A stretch of DNA of 61,757 nucleotides from Methylobacter sp. (GTDB lineage Bacteria > Pseudomonadota > Gammaproteobacteria > Methylococcales > Methylomonadaceae), in the NCBI GenBank assembly GCA_024636505.1, contig JAGXGY010000069.1:1-61757 (forward strand). The letters are read 5' to 3'. Positions 1-9,239 of this stretch are shown here, piece by piece. The notes beneath the pieces were generated by a model. It ran no database searches. It was given only the letters and a program-made list of their open reading frames with translations, and was not told where the DNA came from. The translations under genes were made by a program, and so were the position numbers. Each line of letters begins with the position of its first letter. Within the stretch, counting starts at the first letter, position 1.

Positions 1-34
1 AAAAACTGAGGACAGGTTCAGGCTATGGGTGTTG

Positions 35-272
35 TTTTTATGTCCGCCCGACATGATCGTAGTTGACGGATAGAATCCCGAAATAATAGCTCTCCAAACA
101 TGAGTGAGAGCCTGTGGATAAATTTTTTGTCGTGTACAGAGAGAGTGGAGTTAAAAATGTGAGTATAACTGAAATTAAAGCCGAGTCTGATGAGGTATGG
201 CGGCTCTCCAGTAGTTTGATTATTATGTGAGGCAATACGCCCCGGCCAGGATAGTTGACGCCGGACATAAAA
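35..272. repeat. Possible MITE-like element bounded by short inverted repeats
   Basis: The sequence TTTTTATGTCCGCC at 35-48 is mirrored by GCCGGACATAAAA at 260-272, giving inverted ends around a 238-bp segment with no convincing gene. Both ends also carry TAGTTGACG in the same orientation (about 62-70 and 252-260). A 76-codon minus-strand reading frame fills most of the interior, but it resembles no family I know and has no evident ribosome binding site. The segment lies next to an IS200 relic, which fits a mobile-element graveyard. That it ever moved as a unit is inference. Confidence 0.35.
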
Positions 273-320
273 GCTAACGTATCGGTGGAAGTGAATTTTT
301 ATTAGTCTGTAGTAAGGTTA

Positions 321-816
321 AAACCACCGCCTTTTAGGCGGTCAGATTTATCTATGATTTTTTGACGTATGATATTGCTCTGAACTGAAAAGTAGGGGGC
401 TTATGGATTACCGTTATGGAAGTCATACTGTTTTTAAAATTTAATATCATTTTGTGTTTGTCGCAAAGTATCGTTACAAAGTGCTAAAAGGTAACGTTGG
501 TTTGAAAGTTCGTGAACTGATTAGGCAAACTTGTGAAGCCTTTGAAATAGAAATTTTGAAAGGTGTTGGCAGCCAGGATCATGTCCATATTTTGGTTTCT
601 GAGCCACCTAATTTGGCACCGAGTGAAATTATGAGGCAAATCAAAGGAAGAAGCTCGATGAAGCTGTTCGAGAGTTTTCCAGATTTGAAAAACGCTATTG
701 GGGTCGTCACTTCTGGGCGCGGGGTTACTTTTGCGTGACTTCTGGTGAATTGACAGATGAATGTTCAGCGACAATGCCCCAACCAATGCCGCTATTATCC
801 GCCATGCGGCGATAAT
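321..816 (+). mobile_element. IS200/IS605-family relic (IS200-like)
   Basis: A hairpin at 326-342 (ACCGCC, loop, GGCGGT) lies about 60 bases before a degraded IS200-type tnpA. A second imperfect hairpin (ATTATC-C-GCC / GGC-GATAAT) lies at 794-816. Subterminal hairpins at both ends are the hallmark of this family, whose Y1 transposase acts on single-stranded DNA and leaves no inverted repeats or target duplications. The gene between them is broken, so the element cannot move by itself. Exact outer ends cannot be fixed from one copy. Confidence 0.6.
403..782 (+). pseudogene. tnpA: IS200-like Y1 transposase tnpA, broken
   Basis: The frame opens at an ATG at 403 behind a purine-rich AGTAGGGGG site and begins with the residues typical of IS200 transposases (MDYRYGSHTVFK). 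A TAA at 442-444 interrupts it. It resumes through the conserved body, including the HUH metal-binding signature in DHVHILVS (about 577-600) and the segment PSEIMRQIKGRSS. Near 691 one base is missing from an A run: the family motif KKRYWGRHFWARGYF continues in the next frame. The C-terminal part with the catalytic tyrosine is absent. Stop, frameshift and truncation together make this a dead gene. Confidence 0.85.
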
Positions 817-820
817 CTAT

Positions 821-1249
821 TTATTGGCTTGTTGTACTTGCATTGACCGTCAGATCCGATTGTACTGATTTCACATTTTCCTGGCTACGGGCTACTTCCA
901 TTGCTTTGACAATGTTTTCCGCAGAATCAACTGTGCCGCTCAACTTCACTACACCATTATTTGTGGTCACCTCGATATGGGATGCATTAAGCAAAGGATC
1001 ATTTAAAATTGCTACTTTGACTTTTGTGGTAATAACCGAGTCATCAATATGTTTTTCAGCTTCATCGGTTTTTTTATTCAATAATTCTTTTGCGGCGTTA
1101 ATTTTTGTTTCAGCCTTCTCCGTTGCAAGATCAACTTGTTTTCCTGCCTTTTCTGCTGGGCCTTCTTCTTGTTGGCACCCCGTCAATCCGAGTACTGCGG
1201 ATAAACAGGCAACAATAAGAACTCTATCCGCTAACATTTTATTTTTCAT
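821..1249 (-). CDS. BON-domain lipoprotein (OsmY-like)
   Basis: A protein of 142 residues. It starts with a lipoprotein signal peptide: basic N-terminus, hydrophobic stretch and lipobox LTGC with the acylated cysteine at residue 25. A charged, alanine- and lysine-rich helical linker (about 30-68) follows. One BON domain (about 69-138) shows the typical VKVAILNDPLL start and GVVKLSGTVDS turn. BON domains bind membranes or other envelope components; OsmY-type proteins are periplasmic and osmotic-stress induced. This one should be anchored to a membrane facing the periplasm. It is divergent from the glycogen/trehalose operon, which is also linked to osmotic stress, but shared control is only a guess. 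A palindrome lies about 120 bases upstream of the start. Confidence 0.85.
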   Translation of the reverse strand: MKNKMLADRVLIVACLSAVLGLTGCQQEEGPAEKAGKQVDLATEKAETKINAAKELLNKKTDEAEKHIDDSVITTKVKVAILNDPLLNASHIEVTTNNGVVKLSGTVDSAENIVKAMEVARSQENVKSVQSDLTVNASTTSQ

Positions 1250-1795
1250 AACTTATTCCTTGATGATGTTGGTTGGTTTTTAAAGGCAAATCGATTATGT
1301 TAAAAAATTAAGCACAACGATTTTTATAACTATATAAATTTTAACAACAAAATTAAAAGCGGTCTGTACGGTATCGTACATAAGACTTAAGGTGAAATGA
1401 GGGGATGAATGTTTATTTTGGGGTTGCCTGGTTACTGTTACGCAGCAGCTCGCTTTGCCGTATTCACTATACTCGCCCTACACTGCACTCGTAAGTTTTG
1501 CGGTTTTAATGGATTTAAGCTGTCAGCTTGTTACCGGCTTTATGTGTGACAGCGTACAGACAATGTTGTTTTTTTAATTTAACATATTGATTTATTTGAC
1601 TTAATCTTTATAAGAAGACTGGGGCTGGTATTGACTGATTGTCAATCTTAAATTTTATGGGAATTAAGATTTCCACGTTATTTCATCGCTATGTATTGAT
1701 CGTGCTGAATGTTACAAGGCTAATGGGTTATAGCCTTAGATGAGGCGGTTATTGCAAAGGTTAAATCCGCCAGAATAAATAATAAGGATTAGCAA
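1250..1795. other. Divergent intergenic region between the BON gene and glgB
   Basis: This AT-rich spacer holds the promoters for two divergent units. Apart from the palindrome at 1365-1380 I see no gene, terminator or known riboswitch. A ribosome binding site AAGGA at 1783-1787 precedes glgB. Individual promoter boxes are not distinct enough to call. Confidence 0.5.
1365..1380. promoter_or_regulatory. Palindrome upstream of the BON lipoprotein gene, candidate operator
   Basis: TGTACGGTATCGTACA has perfect 6-base arms (TGTACG / CGTACA) around a 4-base centre, framed by GTC and GAC. It sits 116 bases upstream of the BON gene start and about 415 bases before glgB in a 546-base divergent intergenic region. 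The symmetry suggests a dimeric regulator site. I cannot name the regulator. Confidence 0.4.
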
Positions 1796-3736
1796 ATGTC
1801 CATGTCAAATAATCTTCCTGTAGATACATTAATCCAGGCCAGTGTGCTTACCGATTTCGATATTTATTTATTTAAACAAGGCCGTGATTTTCGCCTGTAT
1901 GAAAAATTGGGTTCGCACGGTATTACTGTTGATGGCGTAAAAGGGACTTACTTTGCAGTATGGGCACCGAACGCTGCTGCTGTTTCAGTTATCGGCGATT
2001 TCAATCAGTGGAATGCCGCAGTAAATACTCTGTCTTTACGTACAGACGATTCGGGGATTTGGGAGGGATTTATTGCTGAAGTTACGGTCGGAGCGCTTTA
2101 TAAATATCGTATTGTTGTCCGTGATGGGCAACAATACGACAAAGGCGATCCCTTTGCGTTCTACTGGGAAATGCCGCCGTTAACCGCATCCCGCGTCTGG
2201 GAACTGGATTATGACTGGAATGACGAGGCATGGATGGCGCAGCGCAGCAAGAACAACCGATTGAATTCGCCTTGTTCCATTTACGAAGTGCATCTGGGTT
2301 CCTGGCGCCGTGCTCCTGAAGACGGCAACCGCCTCCCCAGCTACCGCGAGATGGCAAAATGGCTGCCGAGCTACGTCGCAGCGTTGAATTTCACCCACGT
2401 CGAGTTCCTGCCGCTGACAGAACATCCTTTTTATGGCTCCTGGGGCTACCAGACCACCGGCTACTTTGCGCCCACCGCACGCTATGGCACTCCGCAGGAT
2501 TTCATGTTTCTGGTGGACGCCTTACATCAACAGGGTATCGGCGTGATTATGGACTGGGTGCCTTCGCATTTTCCCGATGATGCCCACGGTCTTGCGCATT
2601 TTGATGGCACCTTTCTGTTCGAACATGCTGATCCGCGCCAAGGCTATCAACCGGATTGGCATAGTTTCCTGTTTAATTATGGTCGACACGAGGTACGTGC
2701 ATTTCTGACCAGCAGTGCGTTGTTCTGGCTTGATAAATATCATATTGATGGACTACGCATGGACGCAGTGTCGTCGATGCTATTTCTGGATTATGGCCGC
2801 AAGGAAGGTGAATGGATTGCCAATCGCAATGGCAGCAGGGAGAACCTGGATGCGATTACGTTCCTGCGCAACCTGAACGAGGCTGTGTATCGTGATTATC
2901 CCGATACCCAAACTTTCGCTGAAGAATCGACTGCCTGGCCGATGGTCTCCCGTCCTACCAATATGGGCGGCCTAGGCTTTGGCTTGAAGTGGAATATGGG
3001 GTGGATGCATGACACACTGAAGTATTTTTCAGAAGATCCGCTTAACCGAAAATATCACCACGAACAGCTTATTTTCAGCATCTGGTATGCATTTTCAGAG
3101 AACTTCGTGCTGCCTTTGTCGCACGACGAAGTAGTCTACGGCAAGCATTCACTGATCGGAAAAATGCCCGGAGACGAATGGCAGCAGTTCGCCAATCTGC
3201 GTTTATTGTATGGCTATATGTGGGGACATCCGGGCAAGAAGCTGTTGTTCATGGGTTGCGAATTCGGACAGAAACATGAATGGCAGCACGATCAGAGTTT
3301 GGATTGGGAGCTGCTGCAACAGCCTCAGCATGCCGGACTGCGGCGCTGGGTGGAGGATCTCAATCATTTTTATCGCAGTGAAGCGGCGCTCTATCAGCAA
3401 GACTTCAGCCACGATGGTTTTCAATGGATGGATTGTCATTACTCGGAAAAAAGCGTGCTGAGCTTTGTGCGCCGTGGCGACAACCTTGCCGATACCGTGC
3501 TGGTAGTATGCAATTTTACCCCCATTGTCCGCGAGAATTACCTAATCGGGGTGCCCAGCGGCGGTTACTGGCGTGAACTGCTCAACAGCGATACCGAACT
3601 CTATGGAGGCAGCGGCGTGGGCAATTTTGGCGGCGTTGAAGCAGGCCCTGTATCTGCCGGTGAAATGTATCATTCACTGATGCTGCGTCTTCCACCACTG
3701 AGCGTGCTGTTCTTCAAACCGGGAACTAGGTCATGA
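1796..3736 (+). CDS. glgB: 1,4-alpha-glucan branching enzyme
   Basis: GlgB cuts an alpha-1,4 glucan chain and re-attaches the piece through an alpha-1,6 bond, making branched glycogen. The 646-residue protein starts with a CBM48-type beta-sandwich (about 40-125, with the FAVWAPNAAAVSVIGDFN signature). The GH13 barrel follows: DWVPSHF, nucleophile Asp323 in GLRMDAV, general acid in AEESTAW (Glu376/377) and the transition-state region LPLSHDEVVYGKHS. An all-beta C-terminal domain closes it. It is shorter than E. coli GlgB (728) because the extra N-terminal module is missing, as in many bacteria. Two in-frame ATGs (1796, 1802) are possible; 1796 is chosen for its AAGGA spacing. First gene of the operon; its stop overlaps glgE by four bases. 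Confidence 0.95.
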   Translation: MSMSNNLPVDTLIQASVLTDFDIYLFKQGRDFRLYEKLGSHGITVDGVKGTYFAVWAPNAAAVSVIGDFNQWNAAVNTLSLRTDDSGIWEGFIAEVTVGALYKYRIVVRDGQQYDKGDPFAFYWEMPPLTASRVWELDYDWNDEAWMAQRSKNNRLNSPCSIYEVHLGSWRRAPEDGNRLPSYREMAKWLPSYVAALNFTHVEFLPLTEHPFYGSWGYQTTGYFAPTARYGTPQDFMFLVDALHQQGIGVIMDWVPSHFPDDAHGLAHFDGTFLFEHADPRQGYQPDWHSFLFNYGRHEVRAFLTSSALFWLDKYHIDGLRMDAVSSMLFLDYGRKEGEWIANRNGSRENLDAITFLRNLNEAVYRDYPDTQTFAEESTAWPMVSRPTNMGGLGFGLKWNMGWMHDTLKYFSEDPLNRKYHHEQLIFSIWYAFSENFVLPLSHDEVVYGKHSLIGKMPGDEWQQFANLRLLYGYMWGHPGKKLLFMGCEFGQKHEWQHDQSLDWELLQQPQHAGLRRWVEDLNHFYRSEAALYQQDFSHDGFQWMDCHYSEKSVLSFVRRGDNLADTVLVVCNFTPIVRENYLIGVPSGGYWRELLNSDTELYGGSGVGNFGGVEAGPVSAGEMYHSLMLRLPPLSVLFFKPGTRS

Positions 3737-5727
3737 ACGGCTTGCCTTCACTCGACGGCAGACGACGCGTCGTTATCGAAAATGTACAACCGGAAATTGA
3801 TTCGGGGCGTTTTCCGATCAAACGGGTCATTGGTCAAAGCGTGGAAGTGGAGGCCGATGCGTTTACTGACGGACATGATACGCTGGCCTGTATGTTGCGC
3901 TACCGGCACACGTCGGAAACCGGCTGGCATGAAGTTGCGATGGTGTCGCTAGTCAATGATCGTTGGCTCGCGTCGTTTCCGATCACTGAAGTGGGTCAAT
4001 ATGTCTACACCGTTACTGCCTGGATCGAGTATTTTTTTTCCTGGCGGCATGATTTTTTGCGTCGTAATAATGTCGAGGATATTGCCATCGGACTGCAGGC
4101 CGGTGCGCTGTTGGTGGAAGAGGCGGCAGCGCGCGCCGATGGTGAAAATCAGCTGCAATTGCAGCAATTTTCCGAGAAATTACGTACTGCCGAAGCCGAT
4201 GTCGGCAGTGCCTTGGCGCTTTCCGAAACCCTGGCCAATTTAATGCGGCAATATTCAGATCGCCGCTTGGCATCGGATTATCCCCGTCTGCTAAGCGTGT
4301 GCGCTGAACCGCTAAAAGCACAATACAGCACTTGGTATGAATTTTTCCCGCGCTCCTGCGTGGGTAATGACATGAAGTACGGCAGCTTCGCCGAATGCGA
4401 AAAACACTTGCCCTATGTAGCGGCCATGGGCTTCGATGTGGTGTATTTACCGCCTATTCATCCTATCGGCCTGACTAAACGCAAGGGCTCTAATAATGCG
4501 CTGGTAGCGAGCGAAACCGATGTCGGCAGTCCGTGGGCTATCGGTGCGGCGGAGGGCGGCCATAAATCAATACATCCGCAACTGGGTACGCTGGATGACT
4601 TCAAGCGTCTGGTGATCAAAGCGCGTGAACTGGGTATTGTTATTGCGCTGGACATTGCCTTTCAATGTTCTCCTGATCATCCTTACGTGCGTGAGCATCC
4701 GGAATGGTTCTGCCATCGAGCGGATGGCAGTATCCAGTATGCCGAAAATCCGCCCAAGAAATATGAAGACATTGTCCCGTTCAATTTTGAAACCGACACA
4801 TGGAATGAGCTATGGCAGGAACTGCTAGATATTTTCCTGTTCTGGATCAGGCAAGGGGTAAACATATTTCGGGTCGACAATCCGCACACCAAGCCGTTCC
4901 CGTTTTGGGAATGGCTGATTAGCGAAGTCAAGCGCCTGCATCCCGAGACGATTTTTCTATCCGAAGCCTTTACCCGTCCGAAAATCACTTATCGTCTAGC
5001 CAAGCTTGGCTTTAGTCAGTCCTATACGTATTTCACCTGGCGCAATACCAAGCACGAACTTGAAAGTTATTTTACCGAGCTTAACGGTACGGAAGTGCGT
5101 GAATATTTCCGGCCCAACCTGTGGCCGAATACACCGGATATTCTGCCTGAATATTTGCAATTCGGCGGTCGTTCGGCGTTTATGTTGCGTCTGGTACTGG
5201 CGGCTACCTTGGGGGCGAATTACGGCATTTATGGTCCGGCTTACGAATTGATGGAAGCGACTCCCCGCGAAGCAGGCGGAGAAGAATATCTGAATTCCGA
5301 AAAATACCAAGTACGCCATTGGGCGCTTGACCGAGCCGACAGCTTGAAAGATTTTATCGCGCGAGTAAACCGGATACGCAGGGAAAATCCGGCGCTGCAA
5401 CAGGATCATAATCTGCAGTTTTTTAGCGTAAACAATGACAACCTGCTGTGTTACGCAAAAACCACGCCGGATAATGAGAATATCATTGTGGTTGTCGCCA
5501 ACCTGGATCCGCATCATACCCAAAGCGGCTGGGTCATGCTGCCGCTGGATCTGCTCGGATTGGATGAACTTTGCGCCTACCAGGTACAGGATCTGCTGAC
5601 ATCCGCGCGCTTTTTGTGGAACGGGGCGCGCAACTACGTTGAAATCAATCCCTTGATTGTGCCGGCGCATATTTTCAAATTGCGTCGGCGTGTGCGTACT
5701 GAACACGACTTCGATTATTTTCTTTAA
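3733..5727 (+). CDS. glgE: Alpha-1,4-glucan:maltose-1-phosphate maltosyltransferase
   Basis: GlgE transfers maltosyl units from alpha-maltose-1-phosphate to the non-reducing end of a growing glucan, the polymerising step of the route that bypasses ADP-glucose. The 664 residues match the family: an N-terminal domain unique to GlgE (about 1-200), then a GH13_3 barrel starting at EFFPRSCVG. Asp382 in FRVDNPHTKP is the expected nucleophile and Glu411 in FLSEAFTRP the acid/base. The motif PPIHPIGLTKRKG is typical of GlgE and not of ordinary amylases. Its ATGA overlap with glgB implies translational coupling. The maltose-1-phosphate donor would come from the TreS-maltokinase encoded 9 bases downstream. 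Confidence 0.95.
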   Translation: MNGLPSLDGRRRVVIENVQPEIDSGRFPIKRVIGQSVEVEADAFTDGHDTLACMLRYRHTSETGWHEVAMVSLVNDRWLASFPITEVGQYVYTVTAWIEYFFSWRHDFLRRNNVEDIAIGLQAGALLVEEAAARADGENQLQLQQFSEKLRTAEADVGSALALSETLANLMRQYSDRRLASDYPRLLSVCAEPLKAQYSTWYEFFPRSCVGNDMKYGSFAECEKHLPYVAAMGFDVVYLPPIHPIGLTKRKGSNNALVASETDVGSPWAIGAAEGGHKSIHPQLGTLDDFKRLVIKARELGIVIALDIAFQCSPDHPYVREHPEWFCHRADGSIQYAENPPKKYEDIVPFNFETDTWNELWQELLDIFLFWIRQGVNIFRVDNPHTKPFPFWEWLISEVKRLHPETIFLSEAFTRPKITYRLAKLGFSQSYTYFTWRNTKHELESYFTELNGTEVREYFRPNLWPNTPDILPEYLQFGGRSAFMLRLVLAATLGANYGIYGPAYELMEATPREAGGEEYLNSEKYQVRHWALDRADSLKDFIARVNRIRRENPALQQDHNLQFFSVNNDNLLCYAKTTPDNENIIVVVANLDPHHTQSGWVMLPLDLLGLDELCAYQVQDLLTSARFLWNGARNYVEINPLIVPAHIFKLRRRVRTEHDFDYFL

Positions 5728-5736
5728 GAGAAAACG

Positions 5737-8700
5737 ATGAGAAAGACAAAAAAAAACGCGTTAAAAACAACATTGATAAATAATCCGCAATGGATGGAAG
5801 ATCCGCTTTGGTATAAAGATGCCGTTATTTACGAGCTGCATATCAAGGCGTTTTTTGACAGTGATAATAACGGCTCCGGGGATTTTGCCGGACTGATCCA
5901 GAAGCTCGATTATCTGCAGGATTTAGGCGTGAACACGCTGTGGCTGTTACCCTTCTACCCCTCGCCGATGCGCGATGACGGTTATGATATAGCCGACTAT
6001 CGCAACGTTAATCCCGAGTACGGCAGCATGGCTGATTTTAAGCAATTTATGAAAGAAGCCCATCGTCGCGGCCTCAAGGTGATCACCGAACTGGTCATCA
6101 ATCACACCTCCGATCAACATCCGTGGTTTCAGGCGGCGCGTCGGGCACCTGCCGGTTCGAGCAAACGTAATTTTTATGTATGGAGCCAGAGCAAACAAAA
6201 ATTTCCGGAGACGCGCATTATCTTCACCGATACCGAGAAATCCAACTGGACTTGGGATGACGAAGCCCAGGCTTATTATTGGCATCGTTTTTTCTCTCAT
6301 CAACCGGATCTCAACTTCAATAATCCCCAGGTGGTCAAAGCGGTCATCAAACTGATGCGTTTTTGGCTGGATTTGGGCGTAGATGGCATGCGCCTGGACG
6401 CTATTCCTTATCTGTGCGTGCATGAGGGCACTCAAAACGAAAATCTGCCGGAAACCCACGCGGTGATCAAACAAATGCGTGCAGTGCTTGAGGCGCATTA
6501 CCCGCACTGCGTATTTCTCGCCGAAGTCAATCAGTGGCCGGAAGACGTACGCGACTACTTCAGTGACGGCGATGAATGCCAGATGGCTTATCATTTTCCC
6601 CTGATGCCGCGGATGTACATGGCTATCGCTCAGGAAGATCGTCATCCCATCGTCGACATTATGCGGCAAACGCCGGATATTCCGGAAACCTGTCAATGGG
6701 CTGTTTTTCTGCGCAATCACGACGAACTTACCCTGGAGATGGTGACTGACAAAGAACGTGATTATATGTACCAGATGTATGTCGGTGATCCGCGCGCACG
6801 TGTGAATGTCGGTATTCGGCGGCGACTGGCACCGCTGATGGATAATGAAATAGACAAAATCAAATTGATGAACAGCTTGCTGCTGTCCATGCCTGGGTCG
6901 CCGATTATTTATTATGGCGATGAGATAGGCATGGGGGATAACTTCTTTCTGGGTGATCGCAATGGCGTGCGCACCCCCATGCAATGGAGTCCGGATCGCA
7001 ATGCCGGTTTCTCTCGAGCCGATCCGCAGCGTCTGTATCTGCCCCCGGTCATGGATCCGATTTATGGTTACGGGGCAGTCAATGTAGAGGCACAGTTGCG
7101 TGATCATGCTTCGCTGCTGAACTGGATGCAGCGTGTATTGGTGTTGCGCAAAAATCATCATGCTTTCGGGCGTGGCACACTAGTTTTTTTGCATCCCGGA
7201 AATCGCAAGATACTGGCCTATTTCAGGCTATATCAAGACGATATTATTTTGTGCGTTGCCAACCTGTCGCGTGCCGCGCAAGCGGTCGAACTTGATCTTT
7301 CCGCTTATAAGGGCTGCGTGCCGGTGGAAATGTTGGGACGTTCCTCTTTCCCGCCTATTGGCGAATTACCCTATCTTCTTACCTTGCCCGGCTATAACTA
7401 CTATTGGTTCCGGCTGGCCAGCGGTGAAGAGGTTCCCGCCTGGCATGAGGAACACTTACTGCCTGAAGAATTACCGGTGCTGGTACTGTTTGATGGCTGG
7501 CACAGTTTTTTCCGTGACCGGATTGCGCCCTGGCGTATTGCGATGGCCGAGAATGTTCGGGCGCAACTCGAAGAAGACGCATTACCACGCTTTGTCGCAA
7601 CGCAACGCTGGCATAGAACTAAAGGCGAAACGATACGGAGAGTCGCCATGACTCACTATGCAGAGTGGGTCAATGCCGAAGATAAATGGCTGTTGGCTCT
7701 GTTCGATATTGAAAGCGCAACCGGAAAGCGGGCGCCCTGCTTTTTGCCGCTTGCTTTGGCCTGGGAGGATGGCAACGAGGAACATTTGTACGCGATGTCG
7801 CCGGTCAGTGTGGCTAAAATACGCCAACAGGCGCAAGTTGGCATTTTGGGAGATGCCTTTGCTGACGGGGCATTTTGTCGGGCAGTGGTACAGGCCATCG
7901 GCACATGTCAAACATTAGCCTGCGAACAAGGTACTATTTGCTTTTCACCCACCGACGCTTTCGCAGCACTCGACAAGCAAGCATTTACCGCGTTACCGGT
8001 ACGGCCAAGCAGTATCCAAGGCAGCAATACTGCGGTGGTATTGGGTGAGCAGTTGTTCTTGAAAGGTTATCGGTATCTGCAAACCGGCGCACACCCGGAA
8101 TTTGAGATCGGGCGTTTTTTAACCGACGTGGCGAAATTCGCCAATACGGTACCTGTGCTTGGCGTCGTCGAGTATCAAGACAACCACGGGGGCAGCATGA
8201 CGCTGGCAATATTACAGGGTTATATCGAAAACCAGGGCGACTGCTGGAGCTACACCCTGGATTACCTGGGAAGATTTTTGGAAGCCTGTCACACCGAAGT
8301 TGAACCGGCGGCAGAAGCGCATAGTGCCTATCTGTTGTTAATGCGCACCCTCGGTCAGCGCACCGCTGAACTGCATAATGCGCTGAGTAAAGCGACCGGG
8401 GATTCGGCCTTCGATCCCGAACCGGTTACCGACACCGATTTGGCAGGTTGGGTACTGGGGGTGCAGGCAGAAGCGGCAACCACATTGGATCTGCTTGAAC
8501 ACCGAATGGAAGGGCTTGCCGGGACTGCTCGCGAGTTAGCACAAACCTTGCTCGCGCAGCGCAAGGCAATGACGGACCGGCTCAACGCCTGTATTGGCGG
8601 ACAGCTTAACGCAGTAAAAACCCGCTACCACGGCGATTTTCACCTAGCACAAGTGCTGCTCACCCACAATGATTTCGTGTTCACCGATTTTGAAGGCGAA

Positions 8701-9075
8701 CCGGCACGCCCGTTCGCTGAGCGTCGCCATAAGCACTCGCCCTTACGGGATGTGGCCGGGATGTTGCGCTCATTCAACTATGCGGCCCACACCGCGCTTG
8801 GACAGGCCACCGCAGAACGCCCCACGGATCTGGCAAAGTTCGCACCCTTGATACGGGATTGGGAAGCCGAAGTCGGGCGTACTTTCCTCAGCGCCTATGA
8901 TGAAACCGTATGCGGTTCCAGGCTGTTCGCACCGGATGAATCGCTACGCGGCTTACTCGACCTGTTCCTGCTAGAAAAGGCGCTTTATGAGGTGCGCTAC
9001 GAACTTGACAGCCGCCCGGACTGGGTAGCGATTCCGCTACGCGGCATCTTGTCGCTGCTGCAACCGGCAATCTAA
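5737..9075 (+). CDS. treS: Trehalose synthase / maltokinase fusion
   Basis: This bifunctional 1112-residue protein interconverts trehalose and maltose (TreS, about 15-560) and phosphorylates maltose to maltose-1-phosphate with ATP (maltokinase Mak/Pep2, about 590-1112). The TreS half is GH13_16 with nucleophile Asp221 in DGMRLDAIPYL, acid/base Glu263 in LAEVNQWPEDV, and FLRNHDEL. The kinase half has the aminoglycoside-phosphotransferase-like catalytic loop HGDFHLAQVL (Asp967) and the metal-binding Asp984 in TDFEGEP. Such fusions are common in Pseudomonas and other proteobacteria; mycobacteria keep the two apart. A weak site, AGAGAAAACG, precedes the ATG. Fusing the two steps hands maltose straight to the kinase and feeds GlgE. 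Confidence 0.95.
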   Translation: MRKTKKNALKTTLINNPQWMEDPLWYKDAVIYELHIKAFFDSDNNGSGDFAGLIQKLDYLQDLGVNTLWLLPFYPSPMRDDGYDIADYRNVNPEYGSMADFKQFMKEAHRRGLKVITELVINHTSDQHPWFQAARRAPAGSSKRNFYVWSQSKQKFPETRIIFTDTEKSNWTWDDEAQAYYWHRFFSHQPDLNFNNPQVVKAVIKLMRFWLDLGVDGMRLDAIPYLCVHEGTQNENLPETHAVIKQMRAVLEAHYPHCVFLAEVNQWPEDVRDYFSDGDECQMAYHFPLMPRMYMAIAQEDRHPIVDIMRQTPDIPETCQWAVFLRNHDELTLEMVTDKERDYMYQMYVGDPRARVNVGIRRRLAPLMDNEIDKIKLMNSLLLSMPGSPIIYYGDEIGMGDNFFLGDRNGVRTPMQWSPDRNAGFSRADPQRLYLPPVMDPIYGYGAVNVEAQLRDHASLLNWMQRVLVLRKNHHAFGRGTLVFLHPGNRKILAYFRLYQDDIILCVANLSRAAQAVELDLSAYKGCVPVEMLGRSSFPPIGELPYLLTLPGYNYYWFRLASGEEVPAWHEEHLLPEELPVLVLFDGWHSFFRDRIAPWRIAMAENVRAQLEEDALPRFVATQRWHRTKGETIRRVAMTHYAEWVNAEDKWLLALFDIESATGKRAPCFLPLALAWEDGNEEHLYAMSPVSVAKIRQQAQVGILGDAFADGAFCRAVVQAIGTCQTLACEQGTICFSPTDAFAALDKQAFTALPVRPSSIQGSNTAVVLGEQLFLKGYRYLQTGAHPEFEIGRFLTDVAKFANTVPVLGVVEYQDNHGGSMTLAILQGYIENQGDCWSYTLDYLGRFLEACHTEVEPAAEAHSAYLLLMRTLGQRTAELHNALSKATGDSAFDPEPVTDTDLAGWVLGVQAEAATTLDLLEHRMEGLAGTARELAQTLLAQRKAMTDRLNACIGGQLNAVKTRYHGDFHLAQVLLTHNDFVFTDFEGEPARPFAERRHKHSPLRDVAGMLRSFNYAAHTALGQATAERPTDLAKFAPLIRDWEAEVGRTFLSAYDETVCGSRLFAPDESLRGLLDLFLLEKALYEVRYELDSRPDWVAIPLRGILSLLQPAI

Positions 9076-9239
9076 CCCCGCCGCCCGCCATGAAACTCAG
9101 AGGTATTCGCCAAGATAATTTTCCGCAAAAACATAAACAACACGAAAAAATGTATATTTTTCGTGGCTTTCGTGAGCTACAGATTTTTCCAGGATAGCTG
9201 CGGGATCTCAACGCAAGTATTGCAACAAGAGGACTCGAT

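Noticed and set aside
38-268. 76-codon minus-strand frame inside the inverted-repeat segment
   Set aside because: Starts within the inverted repeat, has no ribosome binding site and matches nothing known to me.
4996-5706. 236-codon minus-strand frame inside glgE
   Set aside because: Shadow of the glgE barrel; no domain or ribosome binding site.
5947-7161. 404-codon minus-strand open frame inside treS
   Set aside because: It lies opposite a clear GH13 domain, has no recognisable domain of its own and follows from the base composition of the coding strand.
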